This document shows positions 1 through 7,970 of a DNA stretch of 64,000 bases, in pieces. The notes beneath the pieces were generated by a model, which worked only from the letters and a program-made list of their open reading frames with translations, was not told the DNA's origin and ran no database searches. Position 1 is the first letter of the stretch. Each line of letters starts with the position of its first letter. The translations under genes were made by a program, and so were the position numbers. Source of the stretch: Burkholderia sp052045245 (GTDB taxonomy: Bacteria > Pseudomonadota > Gammaproteobacteria > Burkholderiales > Burkholderiaceae); the NCBI RefSeq assembly GCF_052045245.1, contig NZ_JBQEON010000003.1, forward strand, positions 248,001 through 312,000, written 5' to 3'.

Positions 1-1017
1 GTGATGGAGAAGGTCGGCCCCGCAGCCGTCGCGCGGCTTGCGCGCGACATGGGCGTGCGCGAAAGCCCGCTCGAGCGCGTGCCGTCGCTGGCGCTCGGCA
101 CAAGCCCCGTCACGCTGAAGGAGATGGTCGCGTCGTACGCGACCATTGCGAACGGCGGGCTGTACGTCGAGCCGCAAATGGTCACGCGCATCGAGAACCG
201 CCATGGCGACGTGCTTGCCGAATACGCGCCGGCGCCGCCCGAGCGCGCGCTCGACGCCGAGACCGACAAGACGCTGCTCAGCGTGATGCGCGACGTCGTG
301 ACGCGCGGCACCGGCAGCAGCATCCGCACGCGCTTCGGGATTCGCGGCGACGTGGCCGGCAAGACCGGCACCACGCAGGACAATGCGGACGGCTGGTTCA
401 TCCTGATGCAACCGGGGCTGGTCGCCGGCGCGTGGGTCGGCTTCGACGACGGTCGCGTGACGCTGCGCAGCGACTACTGGGGGCAAGGCGCGCACAGCGC
501 GCTACCGATCGTCGGCGACTTCTTCCAGCGTGCGCAGCGTGCACGGATCGTCGATACGAAGGCGAAGTTCGATACCGAACCGTCGCCCGGCTGGTTCGCG
601 TCGGTGCGCGAACGGGTGACGGACCTGTTCGACGGCTGGTTCGGGCCCGAGCCGAAGAAGGCGCCGGCGCCTGTCAGGACGCAGCGGATCGAGCGTCAGC
701 CCGAGGCTGACGCTGCCGCGGCGTCGGCGGCATCCGCCGCATCCGCCGCGTCGGCCGCAGAGACGGCATCCGGCGGCATCGTCGAGGAATGGATTCCGGC
801 GTCCGAGGTCGCGGCGTCGGCCGCCGCATTGTCGGCAGGCGCGTCGCAACCACAGGCCGCGCAACCGTCATCGACGGGCAGCAGCACGACGAACCCGGGC
901 AACACGGGGAGCGGGGGTGTCGGTTCCTCGCCGGCCGCGCCTTCGGCCGTGCCGGCGCCGGCGCCACCCCCTGTACCGGTACAGGGGTCGCCCGACACGA
1001 CCGGCGGCTCTCAGTAA
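1..1017 (+). CDS. mrcA: Penicillin-binding protein 1A-type, C-terminal part (5' end outside window)
   Basis: This is the transpeptidase half of a class A penicillin-binding protein, which cross-links peptidoglycan in the periplasm. The frame is open from base 1, so the glycosyltransferase half, membrane anchor and SxxK/SxN motifs lie upstream of the window. The third active-site motif is visible as GKTGTTQDNADGWF near residue 120 of the visible part, followed by the usual VAGAWVGFDDG strand. The last ~110 residues are a low-complexity Ala/Ser/Pro tail with repeated Ala-Ala-Ser units, probably disordered. The next gene starts about 80 bases downstream with its own promoter candidate. PBP1A-like is the best fit; the exact paralogue cannot be fixed without the N-terminus. 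Confidence 0.85.
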   Translation: MMEKVGPAAVARLARDMGVRESPLERVPSLALGTSPVTLKEMVASYATIANGGLYVEPQMVTRIENRHGDVLAEYAPAPPERALDAETDKTLLSVMRDVVTRGTGSSIRTRFGIRGDVAGKTGTTQDNADGWFILMQPGLVAGAWVGFDDGRVTLRSDYWGQGAHSALPIVGDFFQRAQRARIVDTKAKFDTEPSPGWFASVRERVTDLFDGWFGPEPKKAPAPVRTQRIERQPEADAAAASAASAASAASAAETASGGIVEEWIPASEVAASAAALSAGASQPQAAQPSSTGSSTTNPGNTGSGGVGSSPAAPSAVPAPAPPPVPVQGSPDTTGGSQ

Positions 1018-1025
1018 CGAACTGT

Positions 1026-1052
1026 TCAGATTTCGCGCGAGGCTGCCGTTAT
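1026..1052 (+). promoter_or_regulatory. Candidate sigma-28 (FliA) promoter
   Basis: TCAGATTT, then exactly 11 bases, then GCCGTTAT. The flagellar sigma-28 consensus is TAAAGTTT-N11-GCCGATAA, so the matches are 5/8 and 6/8 with exact spacing. It lies 43 bases before the proposed ATG of the PilZ-like motility gene, a fitting target. This is a pattern match only. Confidence 0.5.
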
Positions 1053-1095
1053 AACGTTGTCACGACAGCTCGCGCGGTCGCTCCGCGCCTTTCCG

Positions 1096-1968
1096 ATGCG
1101 GCTCACTACCGATCACGTTGCGCTCGCGCGCGATGACGTCCGCGCCGGCGTCCCGCTCGGCTTCGATCTCTACGATGCGGGCGGCGCCGCGCTGCTGCCT
1201 GCCGGCACGACACTGCGCGATCCCGCGCAGCATGCCTTCCTGTTCGATCACTTCCGCCTGGTGCGCAGACGCGATGACGCCGAGCCCGCCGCGCCGGCGC
1301 ACGACACCGCGCCAGCTGCCGCCCGCATGGGGTTGTCGGCTGGCGCCGCGATCGGCATCCGCCGGCGGGTCGGTGCAACCCGCGTGCTGCAACGCTGCCG
1401 GTTGATCGGGGTCGGCGCATCGGGCGCGCTGTTTGTCGAACCGCAGCCGGCAGTCGTGCTCGACCTTGCCCGCGGCGACGACGTCGAGGCGATCGCGATC
1501 GGCCGGTCGGCGGTGTCGCGCTTCGGTGCGACGGTCGAAGCGGTGCAGGTGTCGGGCGCCGCGCCGTTCATGGTGCTGTCGCCGCCGGGTTTCGTCGACC
1601 GGTTGCGCACGCGCGCGGAGCCGCGCGTGCCGGTACGGATCGCGGCCTGCTGCACGGGCGGGGCGGCGCAGGCCGCCGGGATCGGGATCGTTCGGGATTT
1701 GAGCCTGAACGGGCTGTCGATCGCGGTCGACCGGCCGCTCGCGGCGGCCGGCGAGCCTTTGAGCGTGCAGTTGCCGTATACGGACGGCGACCGGATCGCG
1801 TTGCTGACGCTCGACGGCACGGTGCGTGCGGTGCACGCCGATCCGGCGACGCCGGGCTGGACGCTTCACCACGCGGCTTTTGGCGACACCGCTGCCGCCG
1901 ACCGGATTCGCCTCAAGGCGTTGCTGTTCGACCTGTCGGTGGTGGCGGTCGCCGACCCGTCCCGCTGA
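1096..1968 (+). CDS. PilZ-type flagellar brake-like protein
   Basis: A protein of about 290 residues resembling YcgR-like flagellar brake proteins. An N-terminal beta-rich half (residues ~1-165) is followed by a PilZ-like half. The arginine-rich RLRTRAEPRVPVRI segment near residue 180 fits the RxxxR c-di-GMP binding motif, and VRDLSLNGLSIAV fits the DxSxxG motif. Such proteins bind c-di-GMP and slow the flagellar motor. The frame is open from a TTG at 1057, but ATG 1096 is preferred because the translation (MRLTTDHVALARDD) then starts at a natural N-terminus and leaves room for the sigma-28-like promoter at 1026-1052. It stands alone between the PBP gene and a DUF4148 gene. The fold call is by motif only. 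Confidence 0.7.
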   Translation: MRLTTDHVALARDDVRAGVPLGFDLYDAGGAALLPAGTTLRDPAQHAFLFDHFRLVRRRDDAEPAAPAHDTAPAAARMGLSAGAAIGIRRRVGATRVLQRCRLIGVGASGALFVEPQPAVVLDLARGDDVEAIAIGRSAVSRFGATVEAVQVSGAAPFMVLSPPGFVDRLRTRAEPRVPVRIAACCTGGAAQAAGIGIVRDLSLNGLSIAVDRPLAAAGEPLSVQLPYTDGDRIALLTLDGTVRAVHADPATPGWTLHHAAFGDTAAADRIRLKALLFDLSVVAVADPSR

Positions 1969-2161
1969 GGGTTCAGCCGGAGCAAGGGCGGGAGCCGCGG
2001 GGCAGTGGCCTGGAGCCCGCGGATTGTCCGGGCAGGCCTGGATGCCTGCCGACGCCGACCGCAATCCATTGGATGCGGGCGCGACGATAATCATCTGATG
2101 ATTAGACCGAATGCGCGGCAATTGTACGGATTGGGTCAACAGTGAATTTGCGATTTAAGTA

Positions 2162-2190
2162 TTTACCCTGATAGCCGAGCCGCCTAGACT
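2162..2190 (+). promoter_or_regulatory. Candidate sigma-70 promoter of the DUF4148 gene
   Basis: TTTACC (2162-2167) and TAGACT (2185-2190) are separated by 17 bases, in an AT-richer patch upstream of the secreted DUF4148 protein. The transcript would carry a leader of about 60 bases. Pattern match only. Confidence 0.45.
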
Positions 2191-2255
2191 TTCACTCATG
2201 CGCAACGACTACCGAGTCCGAAGCGCCTGACAAAACAATCTGGAGGTAACGCATC

Positions 2256-2585
2256 ATGAAATCGCTGATCAAGGCAGTTGCACTGGCCGCTCTGGTGGCC
2301 GCACCGGTTGTCTCGTTCGCTCAATCGAACCCGCAGCCGCTGACGCGCGCGCAAGTGCGTGCCGAGCTGGTCCAGCTGGAAAAAGCCGGCTACAACCCGA
2401 ACGACTGGATGAACTATCCGGAAAACATCCAGGCCGCACAGGCGAAGATCGCCGCGGCACAGAACACCGGCGCGCAAGCCGACGCAACGGGCTATGGCTC
2501 GAACCCGGTCGTGACGTCGCAGTCGGGCCAGCGTGTGACGGTCCCGGCCGACACCGATCGTTCGTCGGTGTACTTCGGTCACTAA
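2256..2585 (+). CDS. Small secreted DUF4148-family protein
   Basis: A protein of 109 residues with a clear Sec signal peptide: MKSLIKAVALAALVAAP, then a cut after SFA. The mature part carries the DUF4148 pattern, RAQVRAELVQLEKAGYNPND, followed by a short helical segment (NIQAAQAKIAAAQ). This family is abundant in Burkholderia and of unknown function; it is thought to be periplasmic. GGAGG at 2241-2245 sets the start. The gene is monocistronic: it has its own promoter candidate upstream and a good intrinsic terminator downstream. Confidence 0.9.
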   Translation: MKSLIKAVALAALVAAPVVSFAQSNPQPLTRAQVRAELVQLEKAGYNPNDWMNYPENIQAAQAKIAAAQNTGAQADATGYGSNPVVTSQSGQRVTVPADTDRSSVYFGH

Positions 2586-2637
2586 GCGGTCTACCGCCGC
2601 GCGGCCGCCGGGCCGCCCGGCGAGGCCGTATCGAGAA

Positions 2638-2668
2638 GCCCGCATTCATGTCGAGTGCGGGCTTTTTT
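2638..2668 (+). terminator. Intrinsic terminator after the DUF4148 gene
   Basis: GCCCGCATTC and GAGTGCGGGC form a 10-bp stem (one G-T pair) around a 5-base loop, followed immediately by six Ts (2663-2668). This is a textbook Rho-independent terminator 53 bases after the stop codon. Confidence 0.9.
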
Positions 2669-2859
2669 GCGTCGGCGCCACGCGTGGCGCCGGCTGACAA
2701 TCCACCGCGCGTGCGCTAGCATCGCGGTCGGCATCGCGCTGCCGCATGAGCCGCGGCGGATGGGGTAGCGCCGGCCGGCTTGCGATGCCGCGCACCGAGG
2801 CGCGGCGGCAAGCCGGGCAGCACGTTCCACGACTTCAACGAAAACAATCAGGAGCATTC

Positions 2860-3264
2860 ATGCGTGTCTTGACCGGTCTGCTGGGCGCGCTCGCGCTGAC
2901 GGCGAACGTTGCCCATGCGCAGGCGAATTGTGCGGACGCGGCGGATCAGGCCGCGATGACGGCGTGTGCCGATCGCGCATACAAGAAATCCGACGCGGAG
3001 CTGAACCGCACTTACCAGACCGTCACCGCGCGCCTGCGCGATGCGAAGCCGCTGGCCGAGAAGCTCGTGAATGCGCAGCGCGCGTGGATCGCCTACCGCG
3101 ATGCCGAATGCAATTTCTCCAGCGCGAACGCCGAAGGCGGCAGCGCGTATCCGATGGTCGTGTCGACCTGTCTCGACGATCTGACCAAGACGCGCAACGA
3201 AACGCTGAAGGGCTATCTGTCCTGCGAGGAAGGCGATCTCGCGTGCCCCGTGCCGGCGAAGTAA
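2860..3264 (+). CDS. LprI-like secreted protein (DUF1311)
   Basis: A protein of 134 residues with a signal peptide (MRVLTGLLGALALTANVAHA, cut before QANC). The mature part has the lysozyme-inhibitor-LprI/DUF1311 layout: paired cysteines (NCADAADQ, TACADRAY), the helix repeat AELNRTYQTV, and the conserved AQRAWIAYRDAECNF block. LprI of mycobacteria binds lysozyme; for Burkholderia members this is family inference. AGGAG at 2850-2854 fixes the ATG, although the frame is open further upstream. The 3' end carries a 12-bp tandem duplication that includes the stop codon (3253-3276). Confidence 0.85.
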   Translation: MRVLTGLLGALALTANVAHAQANCADAADQAAMTACADRAYKKSDAELNRTYQTVTARLRDAKPLAEKLVNAQRAWIAYRDAECNFSSANAEGGSAYPMVVSTCLDDLTKTRNETLKGYLSCEEGDLACPVPAK

Positions 3265-3276
3265 CCGGCGAAGTAA
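3253..3276 (+). repeat. 12-bp tandem duplication spanning a stop codon
   Basis: CCGGCGAAGTAA occurs twice head to tail, giving two in-frame TAA stops 12 bases apart at the end of the LprI-like gene. Confidence 0.9.
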
Positions 3277-3352
3277 CCGCCGGCCGCACACGGCGTCAGG
3301 CCAGCCAGCCGCACGTCGCACGGCGGCCGCCACGGTTCAGCGGTCCGGCCGC

Positions 3353-4000
3353 CTAGACGTCGTCCGTTTCGTCGAGCAGCTTGTGCCGCATCGCGTAGCG
3401 GACCAGCGCCGCTTCGTGCGGCATCTGCATCTTTTCCAGGATCCGTGTCTTGTAGGTGCTGACCGTCTTCGCGCTCACGCACAGCGCATGCGCGATCTCG
3501 GTCAGCGTCTGTCCGGCGGCGATCCGGCGGAACACGTCGAACTCGCGGTCGGACAGACGCTGGTGCGGCAGCGTCTCGGCCGGTTCGTTCAGGCTCTGCG
3601 CGAACTGTTCGGCCATCGCGAGACTCACGTAGACGCCGCCCGACGCGACCTTGGTCACCGCACCGACCAGTTCGGCGCTCGCGCTTTCCTTGGTCAGATA
3701 GCCCGACGCACCCGCGCGGAAGGCACGCACCGCGTATTGCTGCTCCGCGTGCATGGTCAGCACGAGCACGCGCAGCGCGGGTTTCTCGTCCTTGATCTGC
3801 TTGATCAGTTCGACACCGTTGCGGCCCGGCATCGACAGGTCGAGCACCAGCACCTGCGCGGGCGTCGACCGGACGAGCGCGATCGTCGACGGGCCGTCGC
3901 ATGCTTCGCCGGCCACCTCGAATCCGGTGGCGTTCTGGAGAATGTGCCGCAGACCGTCGCGCACGAGCGTATGGTCGTCGGCGATGAGCACCTTGATCAT
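3353..4000 (-). CDS. NarL/FixJ-family response regulator
   Basis: A protein of 215 residues. The receiver domain (1-120) has the acidic pocket at ADD (residues 7-9), phosphoacceptor Asp54 in VLDLSMPGRNG, the conserved Thr in LVLTMHAE, and Lys in YLTKESAS. The LuxR-type helix-turn-helix (about 145-208) contains LSDREFDVFRRIAAGQTLTEIA and SAKTVSTYKTRIL. It is a DNA-binding output regulator. The ATG overlaps the TGA of the upstream sensor kinase (ATGA, 3997-4000), so the two are translationally coupled and form a cognate pair. Targets are unknown. Confidence 0.95.
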   Translation of the reverse strand: MIKVLIADDHTLVRDGLRHILQNATGFEVAGEACDGPSTIALVRSTPAQVLVLDLSMPGRNGVELIKQIKDEKPALRVLVLTMHAEQQYAVRAFRAGASGYLTKESASAELVGAVTKVASGGVYVSLAMAEQFAQSLNEPAETLPHQRLSDREFDVFRRIAAGQTLTEIAHALCVSAKTVSTYKTRILEKMQMPHEAALVRYAMRHKLLDETDDV

Positions 4001-6108
4001 GTGAGGGTGGTTTCCTGTTGAACGGTGCCGAGCGGGAACGCGACGGTGATCGAGAAGCCGCGCGCGAGCGCGGTATCGATCGTCACGCTGCCGCCGAGCA
4101 TGTGTGCGCGTTCGCGAATGCCGATCAGGCCGAACGATTTGTCTTCGTGGGCGGGGCCGCCCGGCGCCGCACCGCGGCCGTTGTCCGCGACGCGCAACAC
4201 GCAGCAGCCTTCCTCGATGTCGAGCCGCAGCGCGACGCGCGTCGCATCCGCGTGGCGCGCGACGTTCGTCAGCGCTTCCTGGACGATCCGGAACAGCGTG
4301 GTCGCCCCCGCGCTGGTGAACGTGAGGCCGCCCGTTTCGATGTGGCGTTCGACGTCGATGCCGTAGCGGTTCGTGAAGTCGTTCGCGAGCCACTCGATCG
4401 CGGGCACGAGGCCGAGATCGTCGAGCATCACCGGGCGCAGGTCGGCTGCGATGCGCCGCACCGACGCGACGGTCGCATCGATCAGGCGGCGCATGCCCTG
4501 CAGGTGCGACAGCACGTCGTCGTCGGGGCGCGCATGGCCGGGCGCGCGCAACTGCTGCTCGACCACCGACAGGTCCATCTTCAGCGCGGTGAGCTGCTGG
4601 CCGAGATCGTCGTGCAGTTCGCGCGCGATGCGGGTCTTTTCTTCTTCGCGCACGTTCTGCAGGTTCGCCGACAGTTCGCGCAGCTCCTCGCGCGACTGCG
4701 TCAGCGCATGCTCGGCGCGCTGCCGCTCGGTGATGTCGCGCAGCATCACCGTATAGAGCTTGCCCGACGCATCGCGGATCTGCGAGATCGATGCCTCGAT
4801 CGGGAACTCCTCGCCGTTGCCGCGCAGCCCGAACAGCACGCGCTGGCGGCCCATCTGGCGCTCGGATACCCCCGTCACGCCGAACTGGTCGACGTGCTTC
4901 GTATGGGCGGCGCGAAACCGCTCGGGGATGAAACGCGACAGCGGCGCGCCGATCGCCTCCATCGCCGACACGCCGAACACCTGTTCGGCCATCGGGTTGA
5001 AGATCACGACCGTCTGCTTTTCGTCGATCGTGATGATCGCTTCCATCGACGAGCGGATGATGCCCATCATCCGCGCCTCGTTGAGGATGCCGCGGCTGCT
5101 GGCGCCGGGGTCGGCACCGCCGGCGCGGCCGCGCAGCAGCGCATGGATGAGCGCCGCGAACCCGAACGACGCGATCAGCCCGGCGGCGAGCACCGTGCCG
5201 GCCGCGCGCTGTGCGCCGGTCGCGCTCGGCCGGCCGTCCGCGGAATAGGCGAGCGTCAGCACCGTGCCGCCGAAATTCAGCTGCTCGGTGCGCCGCATCA
5301 GGTCGGGCGACATCGAGGCTTCGTCAGTCGTCGTCTCGGCGCTCGCGAAAGGGTGCGGATCGTCACCGGCGCTCATCCGCAGATCGAGCCCGCGTTCCGC
5401 GTCGAGCGCGCGCTCGACCAGGTGAGTCGGACTCACTTCGGCGAACAGCACGCCATCGGCGCGGGGCTCGTGCGGGCCGGATGGCGCGACGGCCGCGCGC
5501 GGCGAGGCCGTCGCGGGCAGGAACAGCGTGAGGGTGCGCGTGTCGCGGGACGTATCGCCGTCGGCCGGGTGGATGCCGAGCGCGACATCGCCGGTGCGCA
5601 GCGCACGCGCGAGCGGTGCGGCGTCCGACGCGCCGAAGCGGACGATGACCGAGCTCGACATGGGGGCGCTGTGCGTGGCAACGGCCAACGGGCCGGCCGG
5701 CATCGGCGCCTTGCCCGCGAGGGCGCTGCGCGCGGCCGGCGACAACGGCGCATAGCCGATCTGCCGGACCGGCGAATATCCGCTGTCGAGATCGAGCGTG
5801 TCGGCATACCGGCGCCATTGGTCGGGCGTCATCTGCGGCGCGAGATCGTACGCGCCGCGCGCGCTTTCGAGCACGGCGACGCCGGACTGCAGTTCGTGGC
5901 GCAGCATCGCGGTCACGTGCGCCGTGCGGCGTTCGAAGCGCGTATGGACGGCGCCTTGCCACTGCTCGCGCACCAGCAGCGCGACGCCGAGCGACAGCGC
6001 CGCGCCGGCGAACAGCGCAACGACGCCGGCCGCGAGCGGCTGGCGTAACATGGTCTGGAAGCGCGTGGGCCCTCGGGCGTCACGCGGCAGGGTTCCACTT
6101 GCGGTCAT
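3997..6108 (-). CDS. CHASE/PAS sensor histidine kinase (HisKA_3 type)
   Basis: A membrane sensor of about 703 residues. Order: transmembrane helix (~20-45, AAGVVALFAGAALSLGVALL), periplasmic CHASE-like domain (~60-290, with YSPVRQIGYAPLSP), second helix (~310-330), PAS domain (~350-470, ending MLRDITERQRAEHAL), HisKA_3 with the phosphorylated His in ARELHDDLGQQL, and HATPase_c with an N box (RIVQEALTNVARHA) and G box (VADNGRGA). It would phosphorylate the response regulator encoded directly downstream with a 4-base overlap. A GTG start at 6180 is possible, but ATG 6108 gives a conventional N-terminus. The ligand is unknown. Confidence 0.92.
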   Translation of the reverse strand: MTASGTLPRDARGPTRFQTMLRQPLAAGVVALFAGAALSLGVALLVREQWQGAVHTRFERRTAHVTAMLRHELQSGVAVLESARGAYDLAPQMTPDQWRRYADTLDLDSGYSPVRQIGYAPLSPAARSALAGKAPMPAGPLAVATHSAPMSSSVIVRFGASDAAPLARALRTGDVALGIHPADGDTSRDTRTLTLFLPATASPRAAVAPSGPHEPRADGVLFAEVSPTHLVERALDAERGLDLRMSAGDDPHPFASAETTTDEASMSPDLMRRTEQLNFGGTVLTLAYSADGRPSATGAQRAAGTVLAAGLIASFGFAALIHALLRGRAGGADPGASSRGILNEARMMGIIRSSMEAIITIDEKQTVVIFNPMAEQVFGVSAMEAIGAPLSRFIPERFRAAHTKHVDQFGVTGVSERQMGRQRVLFGLRGNGEEFPIEASISQIRDASGKLYTVMLRDITERQRAEHALTQSREELRELSANLQNVREEEKTRIARELHDDLGQQLTALKMDLSVVEQQLRAPGHARPDDDVLSHLQGMRRLIDATVASVRRIAADLRPVMLDDLGLVPAIEWLANDFTNRYGIDVERHIETGGLTFTSAGATTLFRIVQEALTNVARHADATRVALRLDIEEGCCVLRVADNGRGAAPGGPAHEDKSFGLIGIRERAHMLGGSVTIDTALARGFSITVAFPLGTVQQETTLT

Positions 6109-6431
6109 TCGATGGCCATTCTGGTGTCGGGGCCGCCCGCGGCACTCGGGCAGCGCGGCAAAACCGGGAAAAACTCGCACCGGCCGCGTGCGACGTCACG
6201 TCTGCTTTAAGGACGAAATTGTGCGCGCTTTAGGCGTTTTTTGTAATAGGGTCAGCTAAAAATGCGATAGCCGGGCGGTGCAGCGGGCGTCCCGGCCGCG
6301 ATTGACGCGCATCAACCGGCGCGTCGGCACGTGGGGCAGACTGTTCGGCAGGCGAGCCGGCATCGGGCCGGTTCGCAGTGACGGGCCGCCGTTGCGCGAT
6401 GCGCGACGCGTGCCCGGTCGGAGGGAGGACC
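6109..6431. other. Intergenic region between sensor kinase and universal stress protein
   Basis: The region is divergent, with no credible gene. It contains an FNR/ANR-like box (6302-6315) and an AT-richer patch around 6205-6260 that may carry the kinase promoter. Confidence 0.6.
6302..6315 (+). promoter_or_regulatory. FNR/ANR-like box upstream of a universal stress gene
   Basis: TTGACGCGCATCAA matches the FNR/ANR consensus TTGAT-N4-ATCAA at 9 of 10 positions. Twenty-one bases further on, CAGACT (6337-6342) is a weak -10 at class II spacing. This suggests low-oxygen activation of the gene at 6432. Confidence 0.6.
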
Positions 6432-6902
6432 ATGTACAAGCGGATTTTCGTCGGGCTCGACGGCAGCCCGAGCGCGCGTCTCGCGCTGAACGAGGCGATC
6501 CGGATCGCGGCGGTATCCGGCGGCGAGGTGACGTGCGCGTATGTCGTCGAGCATCGGCCGCAGCTCGTCGACGTCGATGCGGGCTTCGCGGCCCAACGCG
6601 ACGACGACGCGGCCGCCGTCGATGCGGTGACGCCCGTGCTCGACGAGGCGAAGGCGGTGCTCGCGCAGCAGCATGTGCCGGGCACCGTGCGCGCGCTCGA
6701 CGCGTACGGCGAAGACATCGCCGCGGTGCTGATGCGCACGGCCGCCGAGGCCGGTGCCGACCTGATCGTGATGGGGACGAGCGGGCGGCACGGGCTGCGC
6801 CGGCTGCTGCTCGGCAGTGTGGCGGAATCGCTGCTGCGCGCGGCCGACCGGCCCGTGCTGCTGGTGCGGCACGACGAACCGGCAGCCGCGGCAAGCGCGT
6901 GA
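6432..6902 (+). CDS. Universal stress protein (UspA family)
   Basis: A single-domain Usp of 156 residues. The N-terminal strand MYKRIFVGLDGSPSA and the nucleotide-binding loop MGTSGRHGLRRLLLGSVAE (G-2x-G-9x-G-S type) indicate an ATP-binding cytosolic stress protein. GGGAGGA at 6422-6428 fits ATG 6432, although the frame extends upstream. The FNR/ANR-like box at 6302-6315 suggests induction under oxygen limitation, as reported for usp genes of other Burkholderia and Pseudomonas. A second Usp with two domains lies at 11103. Confidence 0.95.
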   Translation: MYKRIFVGLDGSPSARLALNEAIRIAAVSGGEVTCAYVVEHRPQLVDVDAGFAAQRDDDAAAVDAVTPVLDEAKAVLAQQHVPGTVRALDAYGEDIAAVLMRTAAEAGADLIVMGTSGRHGLRRLLLGSVAESLLRAADRPVLLVRHDEPAAAASA

Positions 6903-7273
6903 CGGGTGCCGGGCGGCACGGATGCGCGCGTGGTGGCGGGCGCGGGTTGCCGCGCGGAGCCGGCGGATGCCGGCGTGACATCGTGTGCGGTCGTATGCCG
7001 TCATGTATCCGGCACGCACGGGGATGGACGCTCCGCACGCCGAGCGGCGAGTGCGCTGTCGGGCCGCGCCGGTTGCATCGTGGCCCGCACTTCTGGCAGC
7101 ATCGGCCGGTGTTCGCTTCATCGTCGCGCGCCGCGTTCCGCGCGCGATCCGGTCGCCGCGTGCATGGCCGCGGCGATCGACGCAGCGGCACGCGACGGCG
7201 GCCGATCGCCTCCTCGATCGGCCCTGGCCGTGCGTCGCGTGTCCGGTTTCCTACTTTACCGACGTCATCCGCC
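6903..7273. other. Intergenic region, no feature seen
   Basis: About 370 bases of GC-rich sequence between the Usp and cupin genes. Open frames here are unbroken extensions without family resemblance. No clear promoter or terminator was found. Confidence 0.5.
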
Positions 7274-7780
7274 ATGCCGATCTCCGCCGCCGACCTGATT
7301 CACCAGTTCAACCTGCAGCCGCATCCCGAGGGCGGCTATTTCCGGGAAACCTACCGCGCGGCCGATTCGGTCGTGCGGCCGGCCGACGGTGCGCCACGCG
7401 CGGCGTCGACGGCGATCTACTACCTGTTGTGCGACGGCGCGTATTCGTCCTGGCACCGGATCCGTTCCGACGAGGTCTGGCATTTCTACGCGGGCGATCC
7501 GCTCGAAGTGTGGGTGCTCGACGAGCACGACGGCCTCACGATCCACCGGCTCGGCAATCCGCTCACGCATCCGGGCACCGTGTTCCAGGCGGTCGTGCCG
7601 GCCGGGCGCTGGTTCGGCGCACGCTGCGCCGCGCCGGAGGATGTCGCGCTCGTCGGCTGCACGGTCGCGCCGGGTTTCGAGTTCTCGGAGTTCGAACTCG
7701 CGGACGCGACCACGCTCGCCGCCGCGTTCCCCGCGTACGCGGAATACGTCGCACGGCTCGCGCCGAGCGTCGGCGACTGA
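7274..7780 (+). CDS. Cupin_5 (DUF985) family protein
   Basis: A protein of 168 residues of the DUF985 cupin family. Family marks are LIHQFNLQPHPEGGYFRETY at the start, ASTAIYYLLCDG, WHRIRSDEVWHFYAGDPLEV (the metal-binding cupin strand) and the late VAPGFEFSEFELA. Members are small beta-barrel proteins of uncertain enzymatic role; some bind sugars or nucleotide sugars. The ATG is chosen because the family begins right there; the frame itself is open far upstream without meaning. It has no operon partner. Confidence 0.9.
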   Translation: MPISAADLIHQFNLQPHPEGGYFRETYRAADSVVRPADGAPRAASTAIYYLLCDGAYSSWHRIRSDEVWHFYAGDPLEVWVLDEHDGLTIHRLGNPLTHPGTVFQAVVPAGRWFGARCAAPEDVALVGCTVAPGFEFSEFELADATTLAAAFPAYAEYVARLAPSVGD

Positions 7781-7970
7781 GTGTGCCGGCGGCGGCCAGG
7801 CCGGCCGCCGACGCACCCGTCGACAGCGGCTGTTCCGCGCGGCGTCGCGCAAACCCGTTTAGAATGCACGGTGGTGCAGGATCGGCCGCGGACGTGCCGC
7901 GACGGTCGCTGCCAGCCGTATCGACGGCCGCCCCCGTCGCACGGTCCGCATGTCTTCCAGGAGCGCCGCC

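Noticed and set aside
4018..6048. 676-codon open frame on the plus strand
   Set aside because: Opposite the CHASE/PAS histidine kinase, whose motifs are complete; composition is that of a shadow frame.
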